DNA from: Psychrobacter cibarius
GTDB lineage: Bacteria; Pseudomonadota; Gammaproteobacteria; Pseudomonadales; Moraxellaceae
Direction: 5' to 3'
Length of the DNA: 64,000 nucleotides
NCBI GenBank assembly: GCA_030686115.1
Contig: CP131612.1
Span: 310,001-374,000 of the forward strand
Shown: one piece after another, positions 47,309-56,048 of the stretch
Numbering within the stretch: position 1 is the stretch's first letter
How the letters are laid out: each line of letters opens with the position of its first letter
Translations under genes and position numbers: made by a program
The notes under the pieces: generated by a model
What the model was told of the DNA's origin: nothing
What the model saw: the letters and a program-made list of their open reading frames with translations, nothing else
Database searches by the model: none

Positions 47309-47385
47309 GGCGGTTGTAGCTCAGTTGGTAGAGCCCCGGGTTGTGATCTCGGTTGTCGTGGGTTCGAGTCCCATCAGTCGCCCCA
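47309..47385 (+). tRNA. tRNA-His(GUG)
   Basis: 77 bases with encoded CCA. The extra G at -1 opposite C73, specific to tRNA-His, is present (G47309). The acceptor GCGGTTG pairs with CAGTCGC, with two G-T wobbles. The anticodon loop TTGTGAT gives GTG. Confidence 0.94.
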
Positions 47386-47917
47386 TATTTTATTCTGCAT
47401 TATCCTCTTCTTGTTCTATCTCATTATAAAAACCTTGTTCTAAATAATAATACTTGCCATTTTTGGCTTTTTTTTGTGCCTGTATGATTGGTTTTAACCT
47501 ATCTTACCCCCTGCGATTAAAATTTGTAGACTCATCAACCCTTTGATTGTCTATTGATTTACTGGCCTTTTGTCTCATTTATTTTTATTATGGGTTCTCT
47601 TTCGAGACGCTCGCTATCCCTGTACGTGCCTTAAACCTGCTTTGTTATTCTTTAACAGTCTTTATATAGGATAACAAAATATAGAATAACAAAGGCAACG
47701 CTTTTAGTGATGCATCATGATAAGGTCTTAAAGCCCGTTGATATATTAGGTCATCCATTAAGAAGTGATCCATTGAAGATGATGCAGGTGTTCAGAAAAC
47801 CAAAGGTCAGTTAAAAAATATATTGAATAGATTAAGTAAGCCTAAGACCGTAGTAGGGATGTGAGTGCTTGTCTGAGATGCGCTGCTATGGATCTTATAT
47901 TATTGAGGAAGTGATTG
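47386..47917 (+). other. Gene-free region after the tRNA cluster
   Basis: About 530 AT-rich bases between tRNA-His and the AraC-type regulator. No open frame of plausible composition, repeat copy, integrase gene or tRNA 3'-end duplication (possible att site) was found. Confidence 0.5.
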
Positions 47918-48853
47918 ATGGACGCATTGAGCGTATTGCTACAAAACGTGCATTTGTTTGAAACCAAGTATTATCGTTTGAATGGGACTGGTAATTGGTC
48001 TTATTCCATCACTAGACAAGATACGATTTTGTTTTATTTAGTGATGTCTGGGAGCTTTTGCATCGATGTCGGCAATGGTTTGCGACAGGCGCACGCAGGC
48101 GATATGATTATGATTCCCAGTGCCCATAAGCATGTGAGCTATGCCTTAGATCATAATGGTGACGATGCGCTACCGCTAGATGAGTTGCTGACTCATTGTA
48201 AGGAAAACACCCTTGATATCGATGGCAACGGTGATCCTAACTCGTCTTTGATATTGATTGAATGCAAGTATGACAAAGAAATGATACGTCCTTTGCTGTC
48301 TGTGCTGCCTGCGATTTTGCCTGAAATCAACGATGAGTCTGACGGTAGGTTTGAGGTCATTGATGTCGAGATTAAGCTGCTGACCTTAGAAGCCGAGTGT
48401 GAGCGCATGGGCAAGACCGCGATCATCAATCATTGGGCAAGTATTATGATGATTGAATGTTTGCGGGTTTATATTGAAAGTTTGCCTGAGGCCACAGAAA
48501 ACTGGCTAAAAGCCATGAAAGACCCGTTTTTGACCAAGGCGTTAGCAGCGATGCATCAAGCTCCCAATCAAAACTGGACCATTCATAAACTGGCTGAAGT
48601 CGCAGGAATGTCACGCTCAAGCTTTGCGCAGCGCTTTAAAGATACAGTTGGTATGCCGCCGCTGACCTATCTCATTGATTATCGCTTGCGCTTGGCGGCC
48701 CGTTATCTACGCTTGCAGCAAAACAGTATTGGCCGTATCAGTGAGTTGGTTGGCTATGCGTCAGACTCGACCTTTAGTCAAGCATTCAAGCGCGTTTATG
48801 GGGTATCACCAAAAGCCTATCGCCAACAATATCAACAAGAAAACATCGCATAA
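47918..48853 (+). CDS. AraC-family transcriptional regulator with cupin domain
   Basis: A 311-residue regulator. The N-terminal half is a cupin-type sensory domain (YSITRQDTILFYLVMSGSFCIDVGNGLRQAHAGDMIMIPS), and the C-terminal 100 residues are the double HTH of the AraC family (NWTIHKLAEVAGMSRSSFAQRFKDTVGMPPLTYLIDYRLRLAARYL, then GRISELVGYASDSTFSQAFKRVYGVSPKAYR). ATG at 47918 has GAGGAA upstream. A ligand is not recognisable. No obvious target is adjacent: the next gene is of unknown function. A strong terminator follows, so it is monocistronic. Confidence 0.9.
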   Translation: MDALSVLLQNVHLFETKYYRLNGTGNWSYSITRQDTILFYLVMSGSFCIDVGNGLRQAHAGDMIMIPSAHKHVSYALDHNGDDALPLDELLTHCKENTLDIDGNGDPNSSLILIECKYDKEMIRPLLSVLPAILPEINDESDGRFEVIDVEIKLLTLEAECERMGKTAIINHWASIMMIECLRVYIESLPEATENWLKAMKDPFLTKALAAMHQAPNQNWTIHKLAEVAGMSRSSFAQRFKDTVGMPPLTYLIDYRLRLAARYLRLQQNSIGRISELVGYASDSTFSQAFKRVYGVSPKAYRQQYQQENIA

Positions 48854-48872
48854 CGTATCGTTAATACACTAT

Positions 48873-48912
48873 AAAAGCGTTAAGGTTGCCATTAGGCCCT
48901 TAACGCTTTTTT
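48873..48912 (+). terminator. Terminator after the AraC-type gene
   Basis: AAAAGCGTTAAGG pairs perfectly with CCTTAACGCTTTT around a 12-base loop, followed by TT. Confidence 0.9.
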
Positions 48913-49001
48913 GTTTTCTCATGGTGAAGTATGAGACTTTTATGGAGATATTTCGTCTATGGTTGACAGGTGTCGACACGGAGTATTTTGACGATGGACA
49001 G

Positions 49002-49030
49002 CTGACAATGTGCTTGTGTTCAGGTACTAT
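49002..49030 (+). promoter_or_regulatory. Sigma-70 promoter for the 355-residue unknown gene
   Basis: CTGACA and TACTAT lie exactly 17 bases apart, each one mismatch from consensus. A perfect ten-base palindrome GTGTCGACAC at 48970-48979 sits 23 bases upstream and could be an operator. Confidence 0.55.
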
Positions 49031-49144
49031 GGAATAATGAGTCATCTAGGCGCAAACGCTTGTTTTTAGCGTAAGATATGTCACTGTATGGTGGTCAGAT
49101 CGTTTGTTCTAAATGATATTTATTTTTGCTGCTGATGGTATGTT

Positions 49145-50212
49145 ATGACTGAACCGACCGCAAAGCCACGCGCAGGAGCCAATAGCCAACAAGGCTCAGC
49201 TGTGTCCGCTAAAAAACAAAGCGATATGAATCCAAGCAACGTCAAGCGTGGTCGAAAAGACAAGGCGGGTGCGACACTTGACAAAGCCATGTTATTGGCA
49301 CTGTTTACGCTGCCAGATATTGAAGAGGCAGTTGTTAAAGAGACAGTCGTTAAAGAGGTCGTTAAAGCCGCCGCTGATGAGTTGTCTAATACCCCTAGCA
49401 GGGTGCAACAGCCTGCTGCTAGCGAGATGAATATTGCCGAGCAGCGTGTGGCACTGTATCGTACCCAGCATGAGCGTACGCGATTATTATATATGGCATC
49501 CGCTGCCACGCGACCTACTTATTTGGTACAAACGCTCAAATCACAATTTGCAGAACATCAGCAATACTTGTTGGCACAGCAGCTTGATAAACGCGGCTTG
49601 ATGGATACCGATGGATTAGAGCGTCTTTGGCAGCAGCTGCATGTGGTCGATGACATCATCGCTGATATTGTCCGTCATATGCCAGCTCAGCAGCCAGCAG
49701 GTTGGCAACTGACTACTCAGGATGGCCGAAATCCGCTATGCTTTGCCACCGTTGGCAAATTAAAGAACAGTAAGCCTATTCGTGATCAAGGCAGTCTAAA
49801 TAGCTATGTGCTTGGGCACTTCGGCGTGAGTAGTTTTACCTATGATCGCGGCTATTATATTGGACATGTCGTTGGCTACTTATTCAGCTGTTATTTTTGT
49901 GCCCATCTATCTATTAGCTATGGTGTTACGGCACTTGGTCCGCAGGTTATAGCTGATTACGATTATGCCAGTCTTGAGACGCCATATATGGTTAGACTAC
50001 TACAAGGGCTGGATGGCTACTGTAAAAAACGTATTTATCAGTTGGCAGTTATCTGTGCACGATTGAGTGTTTTTGCCAGTGACAAGCGTATCGAGAGAAT
50101 GCTCATTGCTGAGGTCAACGACTTCGATAAAAAACTGCAGCAGCAGCACTTAGATGTTTTGTTATTGCAAGGTTTGATGCCAGACAGTAGCGATTCTACG
50201 CCGCTTTTTTAA
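49145..50212 (+). CDS. Unrecognised 355-residue protein
   Basis: I recognise no family. The first 100 residues are polar and low complexity (Lys/Ala/Ser-rich, then VVKETVVKEVVKAA). The middle and C-terminal parts look folded: NIAEQRVALYRTQHERTRLLYMASAATRPTYLVQ resembles an amphipathic helix, and a Tyr/Cys-rich block VSSFTYDRGYYIGHVVGYLFSCYFCAHLSISYGV could be a membrane-associated or metal-binding segment. No signal peptide is seen. It has its own promoter candidate and lies 80 bases upstream of gspF in the same direction, so a link to secretion is possible but only by position. Confidence 0.6.
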   Translation: MTEPTAKPRAGANSQQGSAVSAKKQSDMNPSNVKRGRKDKAGATLDKAMLLALFTLPDIEEAVVKETVVKEVVKAAADELSNTPSRVQQPAASEMNIAEQRVALYRTQHERTRLLYMASAATRPTYLVQTLKSQFAEHQQYLLAQQLDKRGLMDTDGLERLWQQLHVVDDIIADIVRHMPAQQPAGWQLTTQDGRNPLCFATVGKLKNSKPIRDQGSLNSYVLGHFGVSSFTYDRGYYIGHVVGYLFSCYFCAHLSISYGVTALGPQVIADYDYASLETPYMVRLLQGLDGYCKKRIYQLAVICARLSVFASDKRIERMLIAEVNDFDKKLQQQHLDVLLLQGLMPDSSDSTPLF

Positions 50213-50293
50213 GCCATTAAATCTCGATAGACCGCCTTTATAAGTCCTTGTTTATTACCTTTTATTATTGATCACTTTAGGATATTCGCTGCT

Positions 50294-51496
50294 ATGCCCG
50301 CTTATCATTATAAAGCGTTAGATGACCATGGCAGTGTGCAAAAAGGCTTGCTCGAAGGCGATTCTGCGCGGCAAGTTCGCCAGCAGCTGCGTGATAAACA
50401 ATGGACGCCCGTTGAAGTCAGTGCCGTCAATGATAGACAAAACCAGAATAAAAACCGCTATAAAAAACCGTCTGCTTACGAGTTAGCATTGCTGACCCGT
50501 CAATTATCGGTATTATTGGCAGCGGGTATTCCGTTAGAGGAAACGCTTGCCGCCGTCGCCAAACAGTCACCAAAAAATCACATTAAATCTCTCATGCTTG
50601 CCGTGCGCTCTCATGTATTAGAAGGTTTGAGCTTGGCGCGAGCATTGCAGCAAGCCGCCAGTTTTCCACCACTATATATCGCGACCATTGCGGCAGGGGA
50701 AAAGTCAGGTCACTTGGATTTAATCTTGAACCAGTTGGCAGATTACACCGAAAACCGCTTTGCATTGCAAAAGAAAATCCAAGGCGCAATGGTTTATCCG
50801 ATTGTGCTGATGGTGATGGCAATTGGCGTTATTATGGGTTTGATGAGTTTTGTGGTGCCCAAAATTGTCAAAGTGTTTGAGCAGTCTGAACAGGCATTGC
50901 CGCTGATTACCCAAATTGTTCTTAGCCTATCTAACCTCATTACGCAGTGGTGGTGGCTGATGCTGATAGTATTGTCAGGAACGGCATTTTTGTTTTATCG
51001 TTTTGCGCAGACGCAAGCGGGTAAATTAGCGATAGACAGCATCGTGCTAAGACTACCAATATTGGCGCGGTTATCAAAAGGGCTGAATGCAGCACGTTTT
51101 GCCAGTACATTGGCGATATTGGTACGCTCAGGGGTGCCGTTGATTGAGGCATTGCATATTGGTGCGGCGGTGACGACCAATTTACACATTCAAAAAACCA
51201 TCATCACTGCGGCTGATAGGGTGACGGAAGGCTCAAGCTTATCGAGTCAATTAGAAAAGTCCAGTTACTTTCCGCCGATGATGGTGCAAATGATTAAAAG
51301 TGGCGAAAACTCAGGTGAGCTTGAGAATATGCTCAGCCGCGCCGCCAATATGCAGGAAGCAGAAGCCACCAACTTTATCAGTACCTTATTATCGCTACTT
51401 GAGCCGTTGATGCTAGTGCTGATGGGCGTGGTAGTCATGATTATCGTGATGGCAGTGATGCTGCCGATTGTCAATATGAATGATCTGGCAGGATAA
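50294..51496 (+). CDS. gspF: Type II secretion inner-membrane platform protein GspF
   Basis: Polytopic platform protein that couples GspE to pseudopilus assembly. The 400 residues contain the N-terminal cytoplasmic domain (MPAYHYKALDDHGSVQKGLLEG), two T2SF domains (ELALLTRQLSVLLAAGIPLEETL and ARFASTLAILVRSGVPLIEAL) and three membrane helices. MIKSGENSGELENML is family-typical. GGATATT precedes the ATG. It matches GspF in length and start; PilC of the type IV pilus differs in its N-terminus. gspE and gspG lie at separate loci. Confidence 0.92.
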   Translation: MPAYHYKALDDHGSVQKGLLEGDSARQVRQQLRDKQWTPVEVSAVNDRQNQNKNRYKKPSAYELALLTRQLSVLLAAGIPLEETLAAVAKQSPKNHIKSLMLAVRSHVLEGLSLARALQQAASFPPLYIATIAAGEKSGHLDLILNQLADYTENRFALQKKIQGAMVYPIVLMVMAIGVIMGLMSFVVPKIVKVFEQSEQALPLITQIVLSLSNLITQWWWLMLIVLSGTAFLFYRFAQTQAGKLAIDSIVLRLPILARLSKGLNAARFASTLAILVRSGVPLIEALHIGAAVTTNLHIQKTIITAADRVTEGSSLSSQLEKSSYFPPMMVQMIKSGENSGELENMLSRAANMQEAEATNFISTLLSLLEPLMLVLMGVVVMIIVMAVMLPIVNMNDLAG

Positions 51497-51686
51497 TGAG
51501 CACTCAAATCTTCTGAGCTTGTGTGCCTCCCGCTCACATTTCTATTGTAGCCATCTTACTAAATATTACGCTAGCTTTCTTAAGATTTGCTTACTGTTGT
51601 AGATTGTTGACTGAGTCACGTTTTTATTAGGGTAAAGCCAGCCATCAAGCTATAGTAAGCGTCAGTCAAAAGTTATCCTTATAAAT

Positions 51687-51792
51687 AGAGTCGGTTCAAG
51701 ATAATTTAGATACAAGGAAGGTGAGTGAAAGTACTACACATAGTAGACTGAGCGAGCCTGACACAGTATCTAATTTATATAGGAATGACTCT
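51687..51792 (+). repeat. Dispersed repeat family 2, copy 2 with terminal inverted repeats
   Basis: About 106 bases. AGAGTC...GATAC at the left pairs with GTATC...GACTCT at the right as an imperfect inverted repeat, with an internal AGTACTA-CACA-TAGTAGACT palindrome. It shares about 95 bases with 14930-15026. It has no coding capacity and lies in the gspF-gspG gap. Confidence 0.82.
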
Positions 51793-51865
51793 ATTACTCG
51801 TCATGCTGTGGTTCAGTATTGATGCTTATAAAAGTCAAGGTTCATAACAATATACTTGCGTTGCT

Positions 51866-52037
51866 AGGGCGTGTCCTTATTTTAAAAATGGTGATAAAAA
51901 TGAGATAAATTGCCGTCAAACAAGGAAAGTAGCGCAAATAATATCGAGATATTAACAAGCTATTTGACGATGTTTGGCAAAATTTAGCTATTTTTAGGCC
52001 ATTTAGAAAGTAAACGATTGAATTGAGGACACGCTCT
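51866..52037 (-). repeat. MITE-like repeat family 1, near-intact copy (reverse orientation)
   Basis: 172 bases, reverse complement of the copy at 28423 with about ten mismatches. Ends read AGGGCGTGTCCT and AGGACACGCTCT, flanked by CTA and TAG, again a TA flank. It lies 74 bases after family 2 copy 2. Confidence 0.9.
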
Positions 52038-52200
52038 AGATAAAAATAAAATCATGGTTTATAGTGATAATCGTTTCAGTGCTCATTAATACGCCGATCA
52101 TTAATGTTACTTGAACGCCACTTTTCCTATTTACATCACCTTGATGCCAAAAGCGATGACAAAAGCGATGACTATAATTGACAAAATTCAAGTAACTACT

Positions 52201-52659
52201 ATGCCAATAAGTGCTACAAGAGCCAACAAGCCACTGCCTATGCGTAATAACCAGTCTGGATTTACTCTGATCGAGATCATGGTCGTGATTGTAATCTTGG
52301 CAATTCTTGCAGGCTTAGTTGTCCCGAAAGTGGTGGGACAAAGTGATAAAGCTCGCGTCAAGACTACTGAAACAGCGCTTGCTACAGTATCCAACGCCCT
52401 TGATATGTATAAGGTTGATAATTCGCGCTATCCGACTACCGCACAAGGTTTAGAAGCATTAACCACACCGCCAGCAGAGGCCAAAAACTACCCAGATGGT
52501 GGTTATATCAAAGGCGGCTATCCAACAGATGGCTGGGAAAATGAGATGCAATATGTCGCCCCAGGCAGTGAAGGTCGTCCTTATGATTTATTCTCGCTGG
52601 GTGCAGATGGACAGCAAGGCGGCGAAGGTCAAGATGCTGATCTTTATGCTCAATTATAA
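52201..52659 (+). CDS. gspG: Major pseudopilin GspG of type II secretion
   Basis: Prepilin-like subunit of the type II pseudopilus. The prepilin peptidase site is G before FTLIEIMVV, with the Glu at +5, then a long hydrophobic helix (FTLIEIMVVIVILAILAGLVVPKVVG) and the GspG-specific C-terminal text RYPTTAQGLEALTTPP, GGYIKGGYPTDGWENEMQYVAPGSEGRPYDLFSLGADGQQGGEG. ATG 52201 gives a leader of about 20 residues; ATG 52240 gives the usual short leader (MRNNQSG). The frame begins at a TTG at 52111 with little support. Confidence 0.93.
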   Translation: MPISATRANKPLPMRNNQSGFTLIEIMVVIVILAILAGLVVPKVVGQSDKARVKTTETALATVSNALDMYKVDNSRYPTTAQGLEALTTPPAEAKNYPDGGYIKGGYPTDGWENEMQYVAPGSEGRPYDLFSLGADGQQGGEGQDADLYAQL

Positions 52660-52750
52660 GTATTAGCTTGACGAGCAGTTAAAATATGGGTAGCTAACAA
52701 TCCCTTACTCCATAGTATGTTTATTGGTGACGGTCGCTCTAATGCTCTTA

Positions 52751-52788
52751 AATATCAACCAATAAGACCTTATTGGTTGATATTTTTA
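52751..52788 (+). terminator. Terminator after gspG
   Basis: AAATATCAACCAATAA pairs with TTATTGGTTGATATTT around a five-base loop, followed by TT. The stem is long and perfect. Confidence 0.88.
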
Positions 52789-52922
52789 TATCAGTAAATA
52801 AATGGCGTGGCATTCCATAGATAATGTCAAACTATCCATTTTTTCAACAATCTATACGTTTGATACCAGTCATATCGCCCCGCTCATTTGTCATTAAAAT
52901 CAGCCAGTAGAGGTCATTGCTC

Positions 52923-53486
52923 ATGTTTACCAACAAACTCAACTCACAAGCCGTCATTACAAATAAACGAGTCTCTAAGTTGCCTCACGCACTTGCAATC
53001 ATGAGTACTTCATTGATGATAGGGTTGTCAATGGCATCTATGAGCGCTCAAGCTGCAGGTTTGGGCGAGTTATTTGCTAATAATGGTGCCGCAAAATCGA
53101 AGTTTTTGCCTGTCGATAAAGCGTTTCAAGTTATTAGCAGCACTAAGGCCACGCCTAAGGGTACGCGCTTATCTATTAATTTTGATATTACGCCAGGTCA
53201 TTATGTCTATAAAGATCAGCTTACTCTCAGTTTCCCTAAGGGCGTGAGTGCAACCCCCTTTACTTTTAGTCAGTCGCCAGTCTCCATTGACGACCCAACC
53301 TTTGGTAAGGTTCCCGTTTTTACCCAAAAAAATATGGTAGCAACCACGACTCTGACTACTAACAATGGTAAAGGCGCAAAAAATGCACCGATTGTCATTG
53401 GCTGGCAAGGCTGTGCAAAAGCTGGGCTATGCTATCCGCCAGAGAAAATCAAAACCACGGTTGATATCGCCGTGACACGCAAATAG
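52923..53486 (+). CDS. Stand-alone DsbD N-terminal-domain protein
   Basis: A 187-residue secreted protein equivalent to the alpha (nDsbD) domain alone. A signal peptide precedes AQAAGLGELFANN, and the redox pair is in GWQGCAKAGLCYPPE, exactly the pattern of the DsbD alpha domain. It is closely similar along its mature length to the first 190 residues of the full DsbD encoded 67 bases downstream, a tandem duplication. It lacks the membrane and thioredoxin domains, so it would have to accept electrons from another DsbD. AGAGG precedes ATG 52923; a TTG at 52917 is in frame. Confidence 0.88.
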   Translation: MFTNKLNSQAVITNKRVSKLPHALAIMSTSLMIGLSMASMSAQAAGLGELFANNGAAKSKFLPVDKAFQVISSTKATPKGTRLSINFDITPGHYVYKDQLTLSFPKGVSATPFTFSQSPVSIDDPTFGKVPVFTQKNMVATTTLTTNNGKGAKNAPIVIGWQGCAKAGLCYPPEKIKTTVDIAVTRK

Positions 53487-53553
53487 ACCACAAGCCGATC
53501 GACTCAAATATTGGTAATAAATAGCATATTAGGTAATAAATAGGTAGCTCTTC

Positions 53554-55689
53554 ATGTCCATCAAGACAATAGAAAAAAAACCATCGCTAACGGTACATCG
53601 CTCGTCCAAAAAATCTTATCTACTAGCATTTGCGGTCTCTAGTAGCTCGTTGTTTACAGGACTGGCTGCGATGCCCATGATGACTCATGCGGCAGGGCTG
53701 GGTGATTTATTTAGCAGTGATAAAAGTGCGGCACAGACGAAGTTTTTACCAGTCGACAAAGCCTTCCAAGTCAGCGATAGCAGTAAAGCTACCAATAATG
53801 GCACGCGCTTAGCCATTAATTTTGACATTACGCCTGAGCATTATGTTTATAAAGACCAAATCAAACTGACGTTGCCAGCTGGCGTGACCGCCGCGCCTTT
53901 TACCTTTAGTCAAAAGCCAGTTTCAATCGATGATCCGACATTCGGAAAAGTACTGGTGTTTGACCAAGCGAATATGGTGGCTACGACGACCTTGAGCAGT
54001 AGTAGTGGTAAAAGCGTCAACGATGCCGCCGTGGTGATTGGTTGGCAAGGTTGTGCCAAAGCAGGGTTATGCTATCCACCCGAAAAAATTAAAACGACAA
54101 TTGATATCGCTGCTGCAACGCCACAAATTCCAGGAAATAGCGCCAGTACTTCTACTCAAGAAGCTGCTAACAACAACAGTCTGACAGGTAATGACAATAC
54201 CGCCGAGTCAAGTGCAACGGTTGCCGATAGTCTTGCAGCAGAGCAAGCGCTGACTGATGATGGGGTGATTGATTATGCCTTGTTGGATGATGAGGCTTTA
54301 GATGGAGAGCTTGGCGCTACCAATACGATTTCTGGCGCAGATGAACAAGGCGTCGATGGCACTGCGACAAGTGAAGTGCCTGCGACAACCAACAATACTG
54401 TTGCTGGAAATAATGCCACTGATAGCGATCCTTTTGGTTTGGCTTCTCATCCTTGGTTGGCATTGGTATTATTGTTTTTAGCAGGGCTGGGTTTGGCATT
54501 GACACCATGCGTACTACCAATGTTGCCAATCGTTGCCAATATCGTTGCCCGTGAGGAAAATCCAACGGTGAAACGCGGTGTTATTCTGACCACCAGTTAC
54601 GCTATTGGCGTGGCAACGGCTTATGGTATTTTGGGCGCAGTCATCGCCGTGTTTGGTGAATCATTAGGCATTATCGGCTGGCTACAAAACCCCATTATCC
54701 TGATTGGTTTTGCGATTATATTTGTCCTACTTGCACTATATATGCTGGGTGTGTTTAGTATCCGCTTACCGAGATTTATTAGTAATAAAATGCAAGGCTT
54801 GAGTCAAGCAGGGGATAGCAAGCTGGGCAGTACGGGCGGTAGTTTAATCGCGGGTTTCTTATCTGCGCTCGTAGTATCGCCTTGTGTTTCTGCGCCATTG
54901 TTTGGGGCACTGCTTGCCGTATCGACGATTGGTAGTCCATTACTGGGTTTTGCGGCTTTATTTATGCTGGGTTTTGGTTTATCCGCACCGCTTATCTTAA
55001 TTGGTGCCACCCAAGGTAAAATTATGCCGAAAGCGGGCGCGTGGATGAACTGGGTCAAGCAAGGTTTTGCCTTATTGCTCTTTGCCGTTGCTTTATTATT
55101 AATTGAGCGCGTCTTTATCTCACCCGTGATGCTAATGGTATGGGCGTTATGGTTTATGGTTGTGGCGATGTGGGCGTGGAGTTGGTTGGGTAAAGGTCGT
55201 ATGCTGACCCAAGCATTGGGATTAATCGCTGGTATTTGGGCAACTTGTTTAGTCATCGGCGCGGCGTTGGGTAACGATGATAGTTTGCATCCGTTGGCAT
55301 CTTTAAGTGCTGCTCCGATGATGCAGACGACTGGTCAGCCAGCCATGAGTAATACAACAGATAAAACCGTCACGACGCTGCCTGAGTTAGATGCCATTAT
55401 CGCCGCTAACCCTAAAGTGCTTGTCGATGTCACTGCTGAATGGTGTATCGAGTGCCGTATTATGGATAAAAACTTATTTCATAATCGTCCAGCGCAGATG
55501 CAGGATTGGCAGTTGGTGAGACTGGATATAACAGAAACTACTGACGATTCTAAAGCAATCTTAGCGCGCTATAAATTGTTTGGCCCGCCAGCATTGCTGT
55601 ATTATCAAGATGGTCAGTTGACCAATCAACAAGTAGGTGAGATTGATCGTCCAGAATTTGAGCAAACGTTGACGATGCTTAATAACTGA
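53554..55689 (+). CDS. dsbD: Thiol:disulfide interchange protein DsbD
   Basis: Membrane protein carrying electrons from cytoplasmic thioredoxin to periplasmic DsbC/DsbG and cytochrome maturation. All three modules are present: alpha domain (CAKAGLC near residue 171), eight-helix beta domain with Cys in TPCVLPMLP and SPCVSAPLF, and a C-terminal thioredoxin-like gamma domain with EWCIECRIMD. At 711 residues it is longer than E. coli DsbD (565), largely due to an Asn/Thr/Asp-rich linker of about 95 residues between alpha and beta. Signal peptide region lies within the first 45 residues. A terminator follows. Confidence 0.95.
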   Translation: MSIKTIEKKPSLTVHRSSKKSYLLAFAVSSSSLFTGLAAMPMMTHAAGLGDLFSSDKSAAQTKFLPVDKAFQVSDSSKATNNGTRLAINFDITPEHYVYKDQIKLTLPAGVTAAPFTFSQKPVSIDDPTFGKVLVFDQANMVATTTLSSSSGKSVNDAAVVIGWQGCAKAGLCYPPEKIKTTIDIAAATPQIPGNSASTSTQEAANNNSLTGNDNTAESSATVADSLAAEQALTDDGVIDYALLDDEALDGELGATNTISGADEQGVDGTATSEVPATTNNTVAGNNATDSDPFGLASHPWLALVLLFLAGLGLALTPCVLPMLPIVANIVAREENPTVKRGVILTTSYAIGVATAYGILGAVIAVFGESLGIIGWLQNPIILIGFAIIFVLLALYMLGVFSIRLPRFISNKMQGLSQAGDSKLGSTGGSLIAGFLSALVVSPCVSAPLFGALLAVSTIGSPLLGFAALFMLGFGLSAPLILIGATQGKIMPKAGAWMNWVKQGFALLLFAVALLLIERVFISPVMLMVWALWFMVVAMWAWSWLGKGRMLTQALGLIAGIWATCLVIGAALGNDDSLHPLASLSAAPMMQTTGQPAMSNTTDKTVTTLPELDAIIAANPKVLVDVTAEWCIECRIMDKNLFHNRPAQMQDWQLVRLDITETTDDSKAILARYKLFGPPALLYYQDGQLTNQQVGEIDRPEFEQTLTMLNN

Positions 55690-55733
55690 TACTTAATAAA
55701 ACGAATAAGTCTTTTCTAAAGGCTTAACAATAC

Positions 55734-55775
55734 AAAAGAGCCAATGTACTATTCATACAGTACGTTGGCTCTTTT
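55734..55775 (+). terminator. Terminator after dsbD
   Basis: AAAAGAGCCAA plus GTACT pairs with AGTAC plus TTGGCTCTTTT, with one bulge, followed by an A/T-rich run. Confidence 0.85.
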
Positions 55776-56048
55776 ACTTTTACCAATGGTTACTTATCAT
55801 CTTGACGCTAAGCATTTGGTTTAGTGTTGATTATTGATATTTACATTGGTATAGGGCAGCGATAACGCTAGTATAGTACACACATTTTCATTACAATAAA
55901 GCAACAATGCTGAAGGCGCATTACTCGTTGTAATTGCTGACTTCTATGTCTGAATGTCATTGGGTTTATTTTAGCGATGACGCTAATGGTCATACTCATT
56001 ATCTTATATACTCTGCTGGCGATAATGTCAGTTAGATAAAGGACACTT
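55776..56048. other. Intergenic region before pldA
   Basis: About 270 bases with no gene or repeat. It ends in AAAGGACAC, the pldA ribosome site. Confidence 0.4.
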
